Origin: Paralithodes platypus
Lineage: Eukaryota > Arthropoda > Malacostraca > Decapoda > Lithodidae
Direction: 5' to 3'
NCBI GenBank assembly: GCA_032716605.1
Contig: CM064572.1
Location: 39,685,777-39,749,776, forward strand
DNA: 64,000 bases
The notes under the pieces were generated by a model. It saw only the letters and a program-made list of their open reading frames with translations. It did not search any database and was not told the DNA's origin. This document shows, piece by piece, positions 11,194 to 22,291 of the stretch. Position 1 is the first letter of the stretch. The number at the start of each line of letters is the position of its first letter. The position numbers and the translations under genes are program-made.

Positions 11194-11277
11194 CACCTAA
11201 GTACAATATTATCCATGATGTTATATGTATTGTTTTGTTTATCTGATCACGCTTTCATGTCACAAAATAATTGCTAC

Positions 11278-11314
<37 letters not shown>

Positions 11315-11339
11315 TGTATATACTGTATATGTATATACA

Positions 11340-11421
<82 letters not shown>

Positions 11422-11474
11422 GGTATATATATATATATATCTATATATATATATATATATATATCTATATATAT
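11040..11474. repeat. AT microsatellite with minisatellite units (CTGATCACGCTT... family)
   Basis: A unit beginning CTGATCACGCTTTTATGTCA and leading into (TA)n occurs at about 11060 and 11241, and again at 12666 beyond the LTR insertion. Each is followed by a long (TA)n tract and then a word like AAGTACAATATTATC. Translations here are only alternating Tyr/Ile runs. No gene is present. Confidence 0.75.
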
Positions 11475-12581
11475 ATTGTGACTGTCAGTCAGATTATATA
11501 AATGTGTGTTAAGTGTGTTCGGTGTAAACACTTATGTTATGTTGGTAAGTGAGATATGTGATTGGGAATTAACGTGAACACTACTATTATGTGTTTAACT
11601 ATTTGATTGGGAATTAACGTGAACACTACTATTATGTGTTTAACTATTTAATTGGGAATTAACGTTAACGCTATTATTATGTACTTAACTATTTTAGTTG
11701 ACTAACTTGTGGACTAAAGCAACTCTTTAAGTAATTGGGTTATGATGAAAGTAATACTATTGTTTTATATTAATACTTACGAGTTCTTTCATTTTCTTTT
11801 AATTAAGCTTACATTGCTTAATGGTGCTTAGTACGGTGATGCTATTGTCTCATATTAGTAATATCGCCTTAGACTAACATGGCTGTGTTAATATTACTTA
11901 TAGTGATTTTCTAAGCTGAAGAAAATTCTTTTGCTTCAAAATATTATATTTTGCTTTTCATATTATTTGAGTGAGACCTGAATCGAATCTATGAAACGAT
12001 CCTGTAACTTTATTTACTCATAATCAAACCTCAATGTTACGTGGTTAAGAAATAAATTTAACTAATTATTAAATATATATCTAACTTTTATGTGACTTTG
12101 ATATTACTCCTGATGATAATAATAATATAATACTATTAACGTAAGACAAGAACCAAGAATAATTACATTAAATATAAATAAAAGGACATAGAAGAAAACT
12201 ATCTATTCATTTCAAAAAGGGTAAGAGACAGAAATATTCTTACTTTAATATTTATCTTTCAAGACTTTTTATAAAATTAATAGTCCTTCTTTAGCTATAA
12301 CTTATTCGGTTCATAACCATAGCCTACTAAGCTTCGGTTAAATAATAATTCTTTATAAATACTACATGACTTTAATTATTTTCAGTATTTTTCATAATTA
12401 AAGAGTATCAGTCAATAAAGGATACTACGTCCTAAGATCCAAAAGGAAAGGAAGCAACAACAGGAAATTATTTTATTAGATTTTACTTTTGTTTTGCCTT
12501 CAGCTGGCTGATACCTTAATATATATCTCTGTGCTATCTAGATTCATCAAGTTAACCACTTGAGGATCAAGACACGTAACA
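11475..12581 (+). repeat. LTR of element B, truncated at its 5' end (copy 1)
   Basis: The sequence matches 32801-33907, the last 1,107 bp of the intact 1,485-bp LTR of element B, and ends in the same CGTAACA. The first 378 bp are replaced by (TA)n. It contains the same three tandem 45-bp units (11559-11693) as the full LTR. It probably began as a solo LTR or a deleted element. No coding sequence. Confidence 0.8.
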
Positions 12582-12702
12582 ATATATATATATATATATA
12601 TATATTAAACAGTATACATATATATCCTAAGTACAATATTATCCAATTTTTGTTTCCTAAGTACCTGATCACGCCTTTATGTCACCAAATAAATGCTACC
12701 TC

Positions 12703-12744
<42 letters not shown>

Positions 12745-12745
12745 A
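12582..12745. repeat. AT microsatellite: empty site of the Penelope-like element
   Basis: (TA)n at 12703-12740 lies between CTACCTCATATG and ATAACACACAAGTAC. In the second copy of this segment the same flanks (34015 and 37385) enclose a 3.3-kb Penelope-like element. This is therefore the unoccupied allele-like site. Another unit of the CTGATCACG minisatellite starts at 12666. Confidence 0.8.
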
Positions 12746-12940
12746 CACACAAGTACAATATTATCTCTGTGATCTAATGTTATATGTATTTTTTTGTTCA
12801 TAATAGAAATATTTTGTATGTTTTTCTCTTGTGTATTTCAACCTGAAATATATTGTAGTATAAGAAAATAATCATACGTACATTCAGTCCTATGTTCATC
12901 TGACTTATAAAATAATAATAATAAAAAAAACTAAAAAAAC

Positions 12941-13021
12941 AAGCTCATGTCATTGTATTCTTGCAATATGATATATTATATGAATATTTCATATTGTTTG
13001 AATACAATGACATGGGCTTGT
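12941..13021. repeat. About 80-bp imperfect palindrome
   Basis: CAAGCTCATGTCATTGTATT on the left is the inverted counterpart of AATACAATGACATGGGCTTG on the right, with AATATGA/TCATATT words near the centre. It is bounded by A-rich tracts on both sides. It recurs at 37603-37677. It may be a small foldback element. Confidence 0.7.
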
Positions 13022-13078
13022 AAAAAAAAAAAAATTATCAAAATGTTTCTAAACATTATAAAAACTTCCCCATAACCC

Positions 13079-13162
13079 CCTTCTGGATTCGAACCCACTA
13101 CCCTGGCAAACCCTCAGAATCCCAATCCGTGACTTTACTGACTAGACCACAGCAGCTCATAC
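13079..13162 (-). repeat. tRNA-like SINE head (degenerate)
   Basis: The minus strand shows an A-box-like TGGTCTAGTCAG (13138-13149) and a B-box GGTTCGAATCC (13085-13095) at tRNA-like spacing, with downstream sequence leading towards an A/T-rich tail. The T stem is poorly paired and no convincing cloverleaf forms, so this is a tRNA-derived repeat rather than a functional tRNA. The duplicate lies at about 37733-37816. Confidence 0.45.
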
Positions 13163-13568
13163 AATATATCACCGAAAACTTGATCTGTACATTCTAGCTG
13201 TCAGTTGGAAACAATTTTGTTTTTTATCCCACCAATTTACTTTAGTAAATTGATGGAATTATCAGTCCTATCATGCAAAGGCATATAAAACTATCTCTCT
13301 CAAAAATAAGTTTATTTTAGAACTTTATTCGTTCAAAAATTGCCCAAACACTCCCCAACATTGCCCCTCTCAGTGTGACACAATAAGAAATAGAGTTCTC
13401 TCACTCTTATAATTACCTTTCCAAAATTAGTTTTCTGCCCACAGCTAACTCAAAGACAACTGCAGAGGTTGAAGTAACTAAACTAAAGGTTTCTAAATAC
13501 CCCTGATGGTAACAAAGGCTTTAAAGTATCCCTAATGGGCTCAACATCGCGTCATATGTCGGAGAGGG

Positions 13569-14516
13569 TTAACTTGATCGGAATGCTTGGTGTCGTGTGC
13601 ACAACAAAATAAAGAAATGCAGGATGCGCATCGAAGTATTTTATATGTCATACTATTTCATGGGGGTCTCGAATGAGGATCTACTTATGTATCATTGCTA
13701 GTAGGATTTATGCTGACAATGATTCATAAAACATATCATTGTAAGTTATCTATTAATATAGTATTTACGTAGGCGTCCTTCTCAGAATGTGTTGGTATTC
13801 CTGATGAGCTAGCGAGCGAGCCGCCAGCTTCAGGCACGTGTTGGGGAACACCAGCGCCACTCGGCGTGGTGTCTACTTTGGTACTATCTGATATGTATAT
13901 AAACTAATGAGAAAGAAGAGCTTGTGGTTTGTATAATTAGAAGAGATAATCAGAGGATAAAAAGAAGGCATATATACAGTATATGTGTGTCGGAAACGAT
14001 GTCCCAAAGATCTATTGAGGTACTACTTCATATTAATATTGCATAGTCAGGTTTAACAAAACATCATAACATATTCATTTCATACTGGTTGATTATATTC
14101 TTAATATTAATAACACATATTATTATTGATCATACATGACATATCTTAATATTCATTATACATGGTACATAACAGTATAGAGAGTAGGAAAAAGGAAAAC
14201 ATATATACAGTAGTGTGTTAGGTTCTCTCAACAGGGTTGACGGACAACTATCTTCTTTTTAGGGGACGTTGTGGGGCGAATCGTCTTGCTCGGCGTTGGT
14301 GGATATTCCTTCTTCTGTGTGTCCTTCTTCAGCATAGCGATTCGTCTGTTCGCTACTGCTGCAGATCCTTGTGGTGTTGTGGTTGATGTTGGTGTCTCTG
14401 TCCTTGTCCTTTCCTTCTTCGGTTCTTCTTGTTCCTTTCTCTTGCTCGGTCTTACTTCTTCTTCCACTCCTTCGGTCTCTCCTGTCTGAGGGTCTTTCCT
14501 TTTCCGGGGTATTTTA
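13569..14516 (-). repeat. Long direct repeat of element A, right copy, second part
   Basis: After TTAA the sequence CTTGATCGGAATGCTTGG resumes the repeat at the equivalent of 2022 and continues to TATTTTA at 14516, where it diverges from the left copy. It holds a single 83-bp unit instead of the duplicated one at 2799-2964. The duplicate from the segmental duplication is 38223-39166. Confidence 0.7.
14228..14467 (-). CDS. Hypothetical charged 79-residue frame in repeat A
   Basis: The frame reads MEEEVRPSKRKEQEEPKK, then Thr/Pro-rich, then a basic C-terminus (PTTSPKKKIVVRQPC). It is rich in Lys, Glu, Thr and Pro and looks disordered. It is open in this copy, altered by an 83-bp duplication at 2799-2964 and by a small deletion at 38913-39113. 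It may be the end of an accessory frame of element A. No family is recognised and coding status is doubtful. Confidence 0.3.
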   Translation of the reverse strand: MEEEVRPSKRKEQEEPKKERTRTETPTSTTTPQGSAAVANRRIAMLKKDTQKKEYPPTPSKTIRPTTSPKKKIVVRQPC

Positions 14517-14518
14517 TA

Positions 14519-14559
<41 letters not shown>

Positions 14560-14980
14560 ATTTTATGTTTATATATATACAGTATATATATGTCTGTATA
14601 TGAGTAAATATATGTATGTACAGTACCATAATGTATATCTATCTATCTATCCTCCAGCAAATTGTGGGGTTGAGTGAGTGAAGGGGGGGACAGTGAATGA
14701 AGGAGGATACATGTTTTTCATAATACGTGTTGCTAGCCCCAAACGCGCGAGCAACTGTGGCTTTCAACCATCCGACACATCCCCTTTTATTTATGTGCAT
14801 CACACATGTTACATACAAATAAAGTTTATGTTTTGTTTTACCCTACTGTGGAAAGACTACGGATACACCACTCCTGCCCGGGCCTCACACAGTGGCATGA
14901 CCCAGTCCTGTCGAACTGAGCTCATGACGCTGGTGACATTGCCCCGGAGGATAGCCATCCCTAGTCTTTGCTTGAGCCAG

Positions 14981-15012
<32 letters not shown>

Positions 15013-15224
15013 ATCTATCTATCTATCGTATACATATCTATATCTCTATATCCATCTCTCAGCGTGTACTTTTTGATGGGTCATTTTACAAGGCTTCAGC
15101 TGATCCGAAAACCGATCCACTTTCTACTCCCACTCGTTTAATCCGCTGCAACACCGATCCGTAACCCACTCCCCCCACCCCCTTCCTCCTCCATGCTCAG
15201 CTGGGACTTAGCTTGAACTTGATG
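14517..15224. repeat. Microsatellite-rich spacer
   Basis: Contains (TA)n at 14525-14557, (ATCT)n at 14635-14652 and 15010-15030, and a 30-A tract at 14980-15009 ending what may be a retroposed sequence (14680-14979). A 132-codon frame at 14678-15076 runs through the A tract and has no recognisable domain. Apart from small differences in tract length it is repeated at 39167-39870. Confidence 0.6.
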
Positions 15225-15330
15225 GCCCGGGCGCATATTTCCGAAGTCGAGACTAGTATATATCATAGGGGAAATTACGACCAATCAGAGGCCGCAGTGG
15301 CAGTGACGTAACCCACAAGGGGAGGAGCCA

Positions 15331-15366
<36 letters not shown>

Positions 15367-17002
15367 GGGTGAGGAGCCTGCCTGCCTCTCGTTTGTTTAT
15401 CTCTCTCTCTGGTAAATAGAAGAAGTAAGTCACCTAGTATAACAAGTTATCAATATTTATTCGCATAGTTTCTGTCTAGATTAAATAAGCATCCAGAGTA
15501 CAATATGTTATTCCCATTAATTATGGTTTTACTTGAAAAGCAACGAGTAAACAATGAAAATTTTGCGATTCTGGCATCTTTCGTCCCAAGATTTGAGGAG
15601 GAGGGTGTTGCAAGTTCTCCTTAGACAGTTAAATTGTTTCAAATAGTTCCTGTTTTATTTAGCATTATCATTTAAATTTACATTCATGCACAACGTAAAT
15701 AAACTATAAATGGTCACTTTTCACTCTCTCTCTCCGCATATGTAATGATCTCATTCCATAATATTATGTATGTAGGCCTACAGATGTATGTCTGTATGTA
15801 TGGATATATGTATGTATGTATACACTCAGGCACATAACCCATAGCTGGGGATGGCTGAATCGAGACATAGACTAAGGGAATAAGTAAAGATCAATGATAG
15901 GAGAGAAAGTGATAGATTGATATGAAGGGAATAACAAATTCACAATTATATCTCATCGTACATCTGGAATCACAGTCCAACCTTACAGGTGAGTGTAACC
16001 TTTATGCCAAATGTCTCACTTCATATCGTATGGTTTCTTTATGTTCAGCGCCTTTCACGATAAAAATCGTTAATATTAGAGAACAGGCTGATTGAACTCA
16101 TTGGTTTTTTTTTGCTTAAAATCATTATTTGTGGTGTTCCCAGTGTCTTGATCAGGATTATTTGTAACATTGTGCTTTATTTAAAAATGACATATTATAT
16201 TGGCTTAAGGTACCGAGGGCGGTACAATATTGTATTGCCCTGGATATAATGGGGTTAAGAGGTGTTCAAGTAGCCCTAACCACTACTGTACTTATATAAA
16301 TATTCATTAACATTGTCACATCATAACATAATATATCGACTACAATAAAAGTAATATTTAGCAAAATATAGAAATAGCTGACATACATAAGAATAAAAGA
16401 AAATGGGAGTCTACAGAAAGTCGATTGGCTCACACAAGGCAGATCCCCTTCACACCTAACCCTAATTATAAGGCCTAAGTAGCCTATAGGCCTAGGCCCA
16501 ACTCACTAACACGTATCGTATAATTATATAGCCTACTAATTAGCCTTTGGCTCTACCTTATGCACTTAAACCATTAACTATTTCATAACATTTGATGCTT
16601 AATATATTGTACTATCTGATAATGTTAATGTGTTAATGACATTTAAAATAAAGTAATGTATAGGCTATGTATATACTGTATATATAACCCTTTAGATATA
16701 TGAGTGACTTAAGTTCCTTCTTGAAATTATCAGCACAGGTTAACTGCTTAAGTGTCACAGGAATCAATATAGTTCGCCAGTGAAATAATATTGTGCCTTC
16801 TAAAATTGTCAAGGAATTTCTGTCCATGGTTGTGCAATACGCGTAAGGCTACTCTTATTTACTCATAACCATAACATAGCACAATCATAATGTATCCTTA
16901 ATGTAGTTAATATTTGAAATAACTTGTTATACTAGGTGACTTACTTCTTCTATTTACCAGAGAGAGAGAGAGAAACCAAAGAGAGGCAGGCAGGCTCCTC
17001 AC

Positions 17003-17047
<45 letters not shown>

Positions 17048-17163
17048 CAGACAGACTGGCTCCTCCCCTTGTGGGTGACGCCACTGCCACTGCGGCCTCT
17101 GATTGGTCCTAATTTCCCCTATGATATATACTAGTCTCGACTTCGGAAATATGCGGCCCGGGC
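15225..17163. mobile_element. 1.9-kb element with long terminal inverted arms (copy 1)
   Basis: The left arm 15225-15450 and right arm 16919-17163 are inverted copies beginning GCCCGGGC(C)GCATATTTCC and ending AACAAGTTAT. Each arm holds a CCAAT box (GACCAATCAG), a TGACG element and a CT/GA microsatellite. The interior (15451-16918) is AT-rich, with TATG repeats, a decapod-style GGCCTAGGCC patch at about 16480 and no convincing frame. The structure fits a foldback or non-autonomous TIR transposon. No clear target-site duplication was found. Confidence 0.65.
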
Positions 17164-17560
17164 TTAGCTGTTCAAGGGGAGATGGGTCTCTTTTATAGAC
17201 CCCCTTCTCCCTCCTATTTAACTCCATTAGTTTTCAGATTTTAAGATGTTTATCCCATTAGTTTATAGATTTTAAGAACTTTCGCTCCATTTCTTTGTCA
17301 ATATTAAGACCTTTCGTAGTATTTAGGTGTCGATCTTTTTCCTGGTGAACGATAGTGAGCCTGTAATTTTGGAAGAACCGGCCTTTGGCCAGGACATTTT
17401 TCTACCGAAAAATTTACAAATTAATCTACAAGGGGGATCTAATGAATGTGTTTGTTACAGTTGTAAGTTTGTTGGAGGTCTAGGGAGGAAACTAGCAAAA
17501 TAATAAATAAATTAATAATTGTATCAAAAGGTGAACTATCCCCTCCGGCTATAGCTGTTT
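17164..17560. repeat. Interspersed repeat related to 63620-64000
   Basis: 17210-17400 carries ACTCCATTAGTTTTCAGATT, TTAATATTAAGACCTTTCG-like and CCGGCCTTTGGCC words that recur inverted at about 63820-64000. 17465-17500 (TTGGAGGTCTAGGGAGGAAA) recurs directly at about 63630. It is an unclassified dispersed repeat without a coding frame. Confidence 0.5.
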
Positions 17561-17570
17561 TTTTGTTTGA

Positions 17571-17905
17571 TGAGGGGGGGGGGGGGGGGGCAATTGGCGG
17601 CGATTATTGGGTTTGGATTGAATGGGATGGTTTGGAATCATATTGGATGTCGCGCGAGTGATCTGGGTCGTTGGGTTGAAATTGGGTTGCAATTTGGGTT
17701 GGGTTGTAAATTGGGTTGTAATTTGTGTTGTAAGTGGGTTGTAATTTGGGTTGTAATTGGGTTGTAATTTGGGTTGAGTTGTAAATTGGGTTGTAATTTG
17801 GGTTGTAAGAGGGTTGTAAGTGGGTTGTAATTGGGTTGTAATTGGATGTAGTGCGAGTGATCTGTGTCGTTGGGTTGTACTTTACTGGAGCAAATCTGGT
17901 AATGG
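17571..17905. repeat. Poly-G tract and TTGGGTTGTAA minisatellite
   Basis: A run of about 20 G (17573-17590) is followed by many copies of GGGTTGTAATTT-like units from 17680 to 17880. Translations in either direction are repetitive and not genes. Copy 2 at 42206-42480 has a longer G run and fewer TTGGGTTGTAA units. Confidence 0.8.
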
Positions 17906-18149
17906 TGACAGGAAGGACCCCCTACATTATATACCTGTCTCACTAACTAGTGTGGTCGAGGCCATCGAGAGTACCAGGCCGCACGGATGGGACCTTTAAA
18001 TTCTGTGACTTAGGCAAAGGTAGGGTTAATTTTCGCACTACCCTCACAGGTCAGTATACATTTGAGTGAGATATGGGGAAGATCGCGCTGTGTTTCCAAA
18101 TTATTTCCCCTTCTAAATACTTTATAAGTAGCCTATATTAAAACTATGT

Positions 18150-18275
18150 TTACCCATACTCGACAAGAAGGTCATTTTAAGGAATTTTGAAGAAATTAAC
18201 TACGAAGAAGTAAAAACAGATGAGGAAATTAATTTTGGTTTATGTCATACGAATGTTGAAGTTTGTAAGGAGGAT
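18150..18275 (+). pseudogene. Fragment of P/THAP9-like transposase, C-terminal half
   Basis: This stretch encodes PILDKKVILRNFEEINYEE and LCHTNVEVCKED, closely matching 57905-58035 of the P-like transposase. It lies upstream of a more N-terminal fragment (18495-18636), so the order is wrong for one gene; it is a separate partial copy. It runs into (GATA)n at 18275. Confidence 0.6.
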
Positions 18276-18494
18276 ATATAGATAGATTGATAGATAGATA
18301 TAGTTAAATATATAGATACTATAGATAGTTAAAAAGATAGATTGATAGATAGATATAGTTAAATATATAGATACTACAGATAGTTAAAAACAGAGTGAGA
18401 GTGAGTGCGTGTGTGTGTGTACTATATGTGTGTGTGAGTACTGCGTGTGTGTGGTGAGGAGTACGTGTGTCCTTGTGTATGTGTGTGTGTCTGT
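18276..18494. repeat. GATA and GT microsatellites
   Basis: A unit TAGATAGATATAGTTAAATA occurs twice (18290-18375), followed by (GT)n-rich sequence at 18408-18492. The counterpart at 42868-43079 has small length differences. Confidence 0.8.
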
Positions 18495-18636
18495 TAAAGA
18501 AATTACGAATTATTGCATAACAGAACTGAAGATGGATTACATACTAACAGGAACATTTCAAACAGACCATTTGGAAGCAAGATTTGGTCACTATCGGCAG
18601 TTAGCAGGAGGAAATTACAATATTTCTGTACGCCAA
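18495..18636 (+). pseudogene. P/THAP9-like transposase fragment, interrupted by element C (copy 1)
   Basis: The frame reads YCITELKMDYILTG and TDHLEARFGHYRQ, then GGNYNISVRQ. This matches the segment of P-element/THAP9-type transposases whose usual form is Q/TDHLE..F...R..GG.N..PT..Q. It ends exactly at CCAA (18633-18636), the target-site duplication of element C. The continuation of the protein (IYECEKKIRM...) lies at 57853, beyond the second C array. Family assignment is by motif memory. Confidence 0.65.
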
Positions 18637-20445
18637 TGTTACGACCGGGACTCGTATAAAACAAGGGCTCTTAATCATTGAGCTAGAAAGGCACACAGCC
18701 ACAACGGTAACACTAGATCCAACCTTCGAACTTATAATGCCGGCGCACAAAAACACCTATACCCTCCAGAGTTAAATCTGCGATAACGGGGTATCCTATA
18801 ACTCGGTATAAATGCACTACTACTACAGGCTGATGATCTCTGATACAGCCTGATCACAACAACATACAATTACGTTAATAAGGTATACAAGGAAAAGATA
18901 GAGATCTTAATTAAATCACTGCAATGATTTAATGCAAACAAGAAGAAGGTATAATTAAAGTTACTCTAAACAATAATAAACTGTCACTCCTATATTAAAG
19001 AAAGTGAATGAAAGTCCTAAAGCATCGAGCAGGAATCTTCTGAAGAAAGTCTGATGCAGCTTAAGATGATCGAATCGGATTTTGAACTGTTATATAAAGC
19101 AGGAACAAGATATGACAAGTGTAGGGACAGACAGTGTTAACTGACACGGGAATAACGATAAATGCACAATAGTATTATCTCCAACAACAAAAGAAGTACT
19201 TCTTCAGGCAACTCAAAAAGCCTGCTCGGGTTGTGCAACTCAACAGCAACCAAGGCTTACAATCAACGTGAATAAAAATGCTGCATACATAACTAAGAGC
19301 TTATGATCCTAATCGGGTGTGTGCTAGGCTAATAAAGTCTAACTGGAATGTCGTAGGCTAGGAAACAATGGCTGAGCAAGCGGCTCGTAGCCTAGCGAGG
19401 TCCTTAAGACTGTGCGGCCAAATTACGTTAAATGACGGGGTGCTCTCTTGAGAGACCCAGATCGCTAGTATCTGGTTCTCTCCTGGCGACCCTCTCAAAG
19501 TCATAGCAAAACAAGTTAGCACAGTGATGGGTGGCAGAGGCAAAAGCCCTCACTCGCAACACAGTGCTAAACTCACAAGGTACACAGTCAGAAAGACCAC
19601 TTAGGCTTCCCACGTCTCCGTTGCGATTGTACAGGTTCAACAAAACCTGTTACACATCGGAAATCACAACACAAGTAGCCTTACCCCAGTCTAGCATTAA
19701 ATAGCCTAGCAGACAGCCAAGGAATAGGTAGGGAGACACCGTGAGTGTGTCGAACCTCTACAGACAAAATTGTAACCCCTCCAAAATGCCTAACTAAACA
19801 TGTAATATCTGAGAGCTTCAGCATATAATACGATGGCCGATATATGAAATCGTGCACAACCAAAGGGGAGTTATGATATTAAATAGATTAGAAGAATGAG
19901 AGGTAAGAAGTTGAGAGAGAGAGAAAGTGTTCTATAGGTAGAAGTCGGGGGACAGGTGGCAAGGGATATGTTAAGGGTATGCTGGTCAGGCAAGCTCTGA
20001 GGAAGGTAACTCCTCGGGACCCCCAGGATAACACACAAAGGCATGGAGGTCAGCCAATCACAGACCGCTTCGTCACCAGGCAGAAGGCGCCAGGAACCAC
20101 CAGCCAATCAAGAGGCGTGGGAAGGCAAGCGCGCGAGCCTACAAACGAAGGGGAGGCAGCATATGTATACGCACGCACACACTACCAGCCCACTGCCTAT
20201 ATTATTCTCTCTCCTTAACTATATACAATGCATCTTATGTTCTACTCATGATATAAAATGCTTCCCGTTGTCACAGACGAAAATAAAGACCACCACGGGA
20301 CTGTCTGCAACAACACGAACACTATGAAAGAAAGAACAACATAGTAGATAGACTGTAGCCAAATACATTGCCCTGGCGAGTGTTAGCGAGTGGCCAAGCG
20401 AGCGGCTGAGCCCACGTGGCGTTCTGCTAAGCTGCAGGCGTCACA
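18637..20445 (-). repeat. LTR of element C, number 1
   Basis: 1,809 bp, beginning TGTTACGACC and ending GGCGTCACA on the plus strand; the element itself reads on the minus strand. It is flanked on the left by CCAA (18633-18636) and on the right by the polypurine tract of the internal region (CTTGGGGGCGG in element sense). The inverted TG...CA ends and match to four other copies make the call firm. Small frames inside are not coding. It lacks the MITE present in the matching LTR at 43224. Confidence 0.9.
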
Positions 20446-20791
20446 CCGCCCCCAAGAAATTAGACGCTCAAACATGAGCTCCATATCTGACAAGCAGAAC
20501 GCCGATAAGACTCGCCACTCCTAATCACTTCGCAACAAAGAAGGCAAAGCTCAGTTCTCATCAACAACAAAAATTACAACCCCTCCCAACACATTAGCTT
20601 AATTAATTCATACTGCTATGCTCCTAGAGCGAGCTTCTACTAGCCCAGCCTTCTGAGAGAAGCGCAGGTTCGACTCAAAACTTTAGCTATAACATACTTT
20701 TAAAAAAATTAACTATTAAAGAAAGAGTTTTTTATAGAATTTTAATTTTTAATATGTTTATGGCGGCTGCACTTACAGGGGCAAGCCAATT

Positions 20792-22291
20792 TTACTCCAC
20801 ACTCAACACACACTGACTGAACGGCGAGGGTTCTCCTGCAAACAAACCCTCCTGTGACAAACAATCAGCCAAAACGTTATCAGTGCCCTTAGCATGCCAC
20901 ACATCCAACTTGTGTTCCGGCAGCACAACAACACCTGACACTGATAAACTGCCCAGTTCATCACAAGACTGGCATTTCTCTTCGCTCTTTCCGGCAACGG
21001 GGCCTGCCAAAAGCCTTTCACTAGTTCTACCTTCGTGATAGGCGATGCAGAAGCGGTCTATGGTGTCGTCAACTCTCGATAAGGAAATGCTGTCAGGGAT
21101 AATGCACACACTCTCTTGCAATCAACACACACACTGATCTTGCCACTTAACACAGGTTGTAAAGTTACAGGCAACGACCACGACATTCCTTATCCCTCAG
21201 ACCCTTCGTCAACACGTAATCCAGCTCTGCTTGCACCACAGGCTGTCGTGCAGGATTTATACGGTAGGGAATTAAACTGGGCCTCGCACTGTCTCCAGCC
21301 TCCATGTCGGATTCTACCCGTACATCAGGCCTGGAGAAGCAACAAACATGCGGATGCACTGCCACAGCCTAGTAAACAAATTATCTCGCAGAACAACATG
21401 CTTAGTGCCCTCACACAACCCAGCCGAGACCGCAGCTTCTAACCTGTAGTCTCCCTCCTTCTCCTTCGTCCCTAGAACAGCCAGGTCATGAGAGGGACAA
21501 TCAGTACCACCTGTGCAGTCACTCCCATAGTTCATTATTGCTAAGGCTTCCCCGCCGATACCGTACATGCGCAACCCCGCATTCCTTGCAACTACATCTG
21601 CCTGCGCAGCATCACCGCTTTTAGCGACATGGCCAGATACAGTCGGTCTATGGTAGGGCTGTTGCATTCGACTAGCAGCATTGGGAGGCTATGCAACGAC
21701 CGGGCACATCCACTCCACAGCCAACCTCACCAATCTGCTCAATGTCCTCCTTCTGACCACCACCCTTGGCAGCCATGGGTCGACCCTGACCTGACAACCA
21801 TGTCCAGCCTCGTCGCCCACCTTGAACCACCGAAACAACGAGCCTAACGGTCTCCCAACATTCACGTGACCTGCTCGCGGAACATCTTGCACCGCCTGAG
21901 TTGTGAGGCTCGGGTGCTCGTCACGACCAGTGGGGTATGAACCGAGCTGGTGCTGGAGCGCTGCACACTGCTGCTCAGGCAGGTGCTCTAGCGCTTCCAC
22001 AGCCACCAGACTCGTGTGCTCCGCCGAGATATGACAATCCCTACTCTCCTCCACCTGTGTCCTACTGCCCCCCTCTCCTTCTCCACCTTGGCCGCTGCAG
22101 ACCAACGCAGGGACAGTAGGCTGCTCAGGTGGTTGCCTCACAAACTCCTCCAACAGGTTCACATGACATGTTTCCCCGTCCTCGTGTTTGATCTCGACAG
22201 CACCATTACCACACTTCTGAACTTCCGGATCCTCCAACTGCAGTTTACAAATATCTGAGGGAACCAACCTGTCTAAATGCTTCCGAAGCAA
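20792..22291 (-). pseudogene. Element C pol remnant (IN C-term, RT N-term, RNase H end), copy 1
   Basis: Broken frames at 22291-21689, 21667-21314, 21365-21165 and 21121-20792 cover the same mosaic as the open frame at 45919-48060. Visible pieces are CHVNLLEEFV (end of integrase C-terminal domain), GLRDKEC near the RT start, and LDVWHAKGTDNVLADCLS, the end of RNase H. Several small indels and stops separate them, making this the most decayed of the longer copies. Confidence 0.7.

Larger units (their letters stand above)
7967..13568 (+). mobile_element. piggyBac-type DNA transposon with nested insertions
   Basis: The left end is TTAA (7963-7966) followed by CCCGGCAAGTG. The right end is ...GGAGAGGG followed by TTAA (13569-13572). 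The CCC...GGG ends and duplicated TTAA are the piggyBac hallmark. Inside are a transposase pseudogene (8176-11017), AT-rich minisatellite copies, a 5'-truncated LTR of element B (11475-12581), a palindrome and a tRNA-like SINE. The ends share little beyond CCC, so the right end could belong to a second, related element (see findings on the flanking mismatch). Confidence 0.6.

Noticed and set aside
11215..11531. Overlapping frames of alternating Tyr/Ile on both strands
   Set aside because: They are translations of (TA)n microsatellite with no other content.
13079..13162. Possible functional tRNA gene
   Set aside because: A and B boxes are present but the T and anticodon stems do not pair convincingly; better explained as a tRNA-derived SINE.
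14678..15076. 132-codon frame, also present in the duplicate at 39326-39646
   Set aside because: It runs into a poly-A and ATCT tract. Its conservation is explained by the recent duplication, and no domain is visible.
17567..17943. Repetitive frames over the TTGGGTTGTAA array
   Set aside because: Minisatellite translation; length differs between duplicates in step with repeat number.
19358..20327. Small frames repeated in every C LTR (for example MLNLYNRNGDVGS...)
   Set aside because: They overlap on both strands, are short, and are conserved only because the LTRs are recent duplicates.
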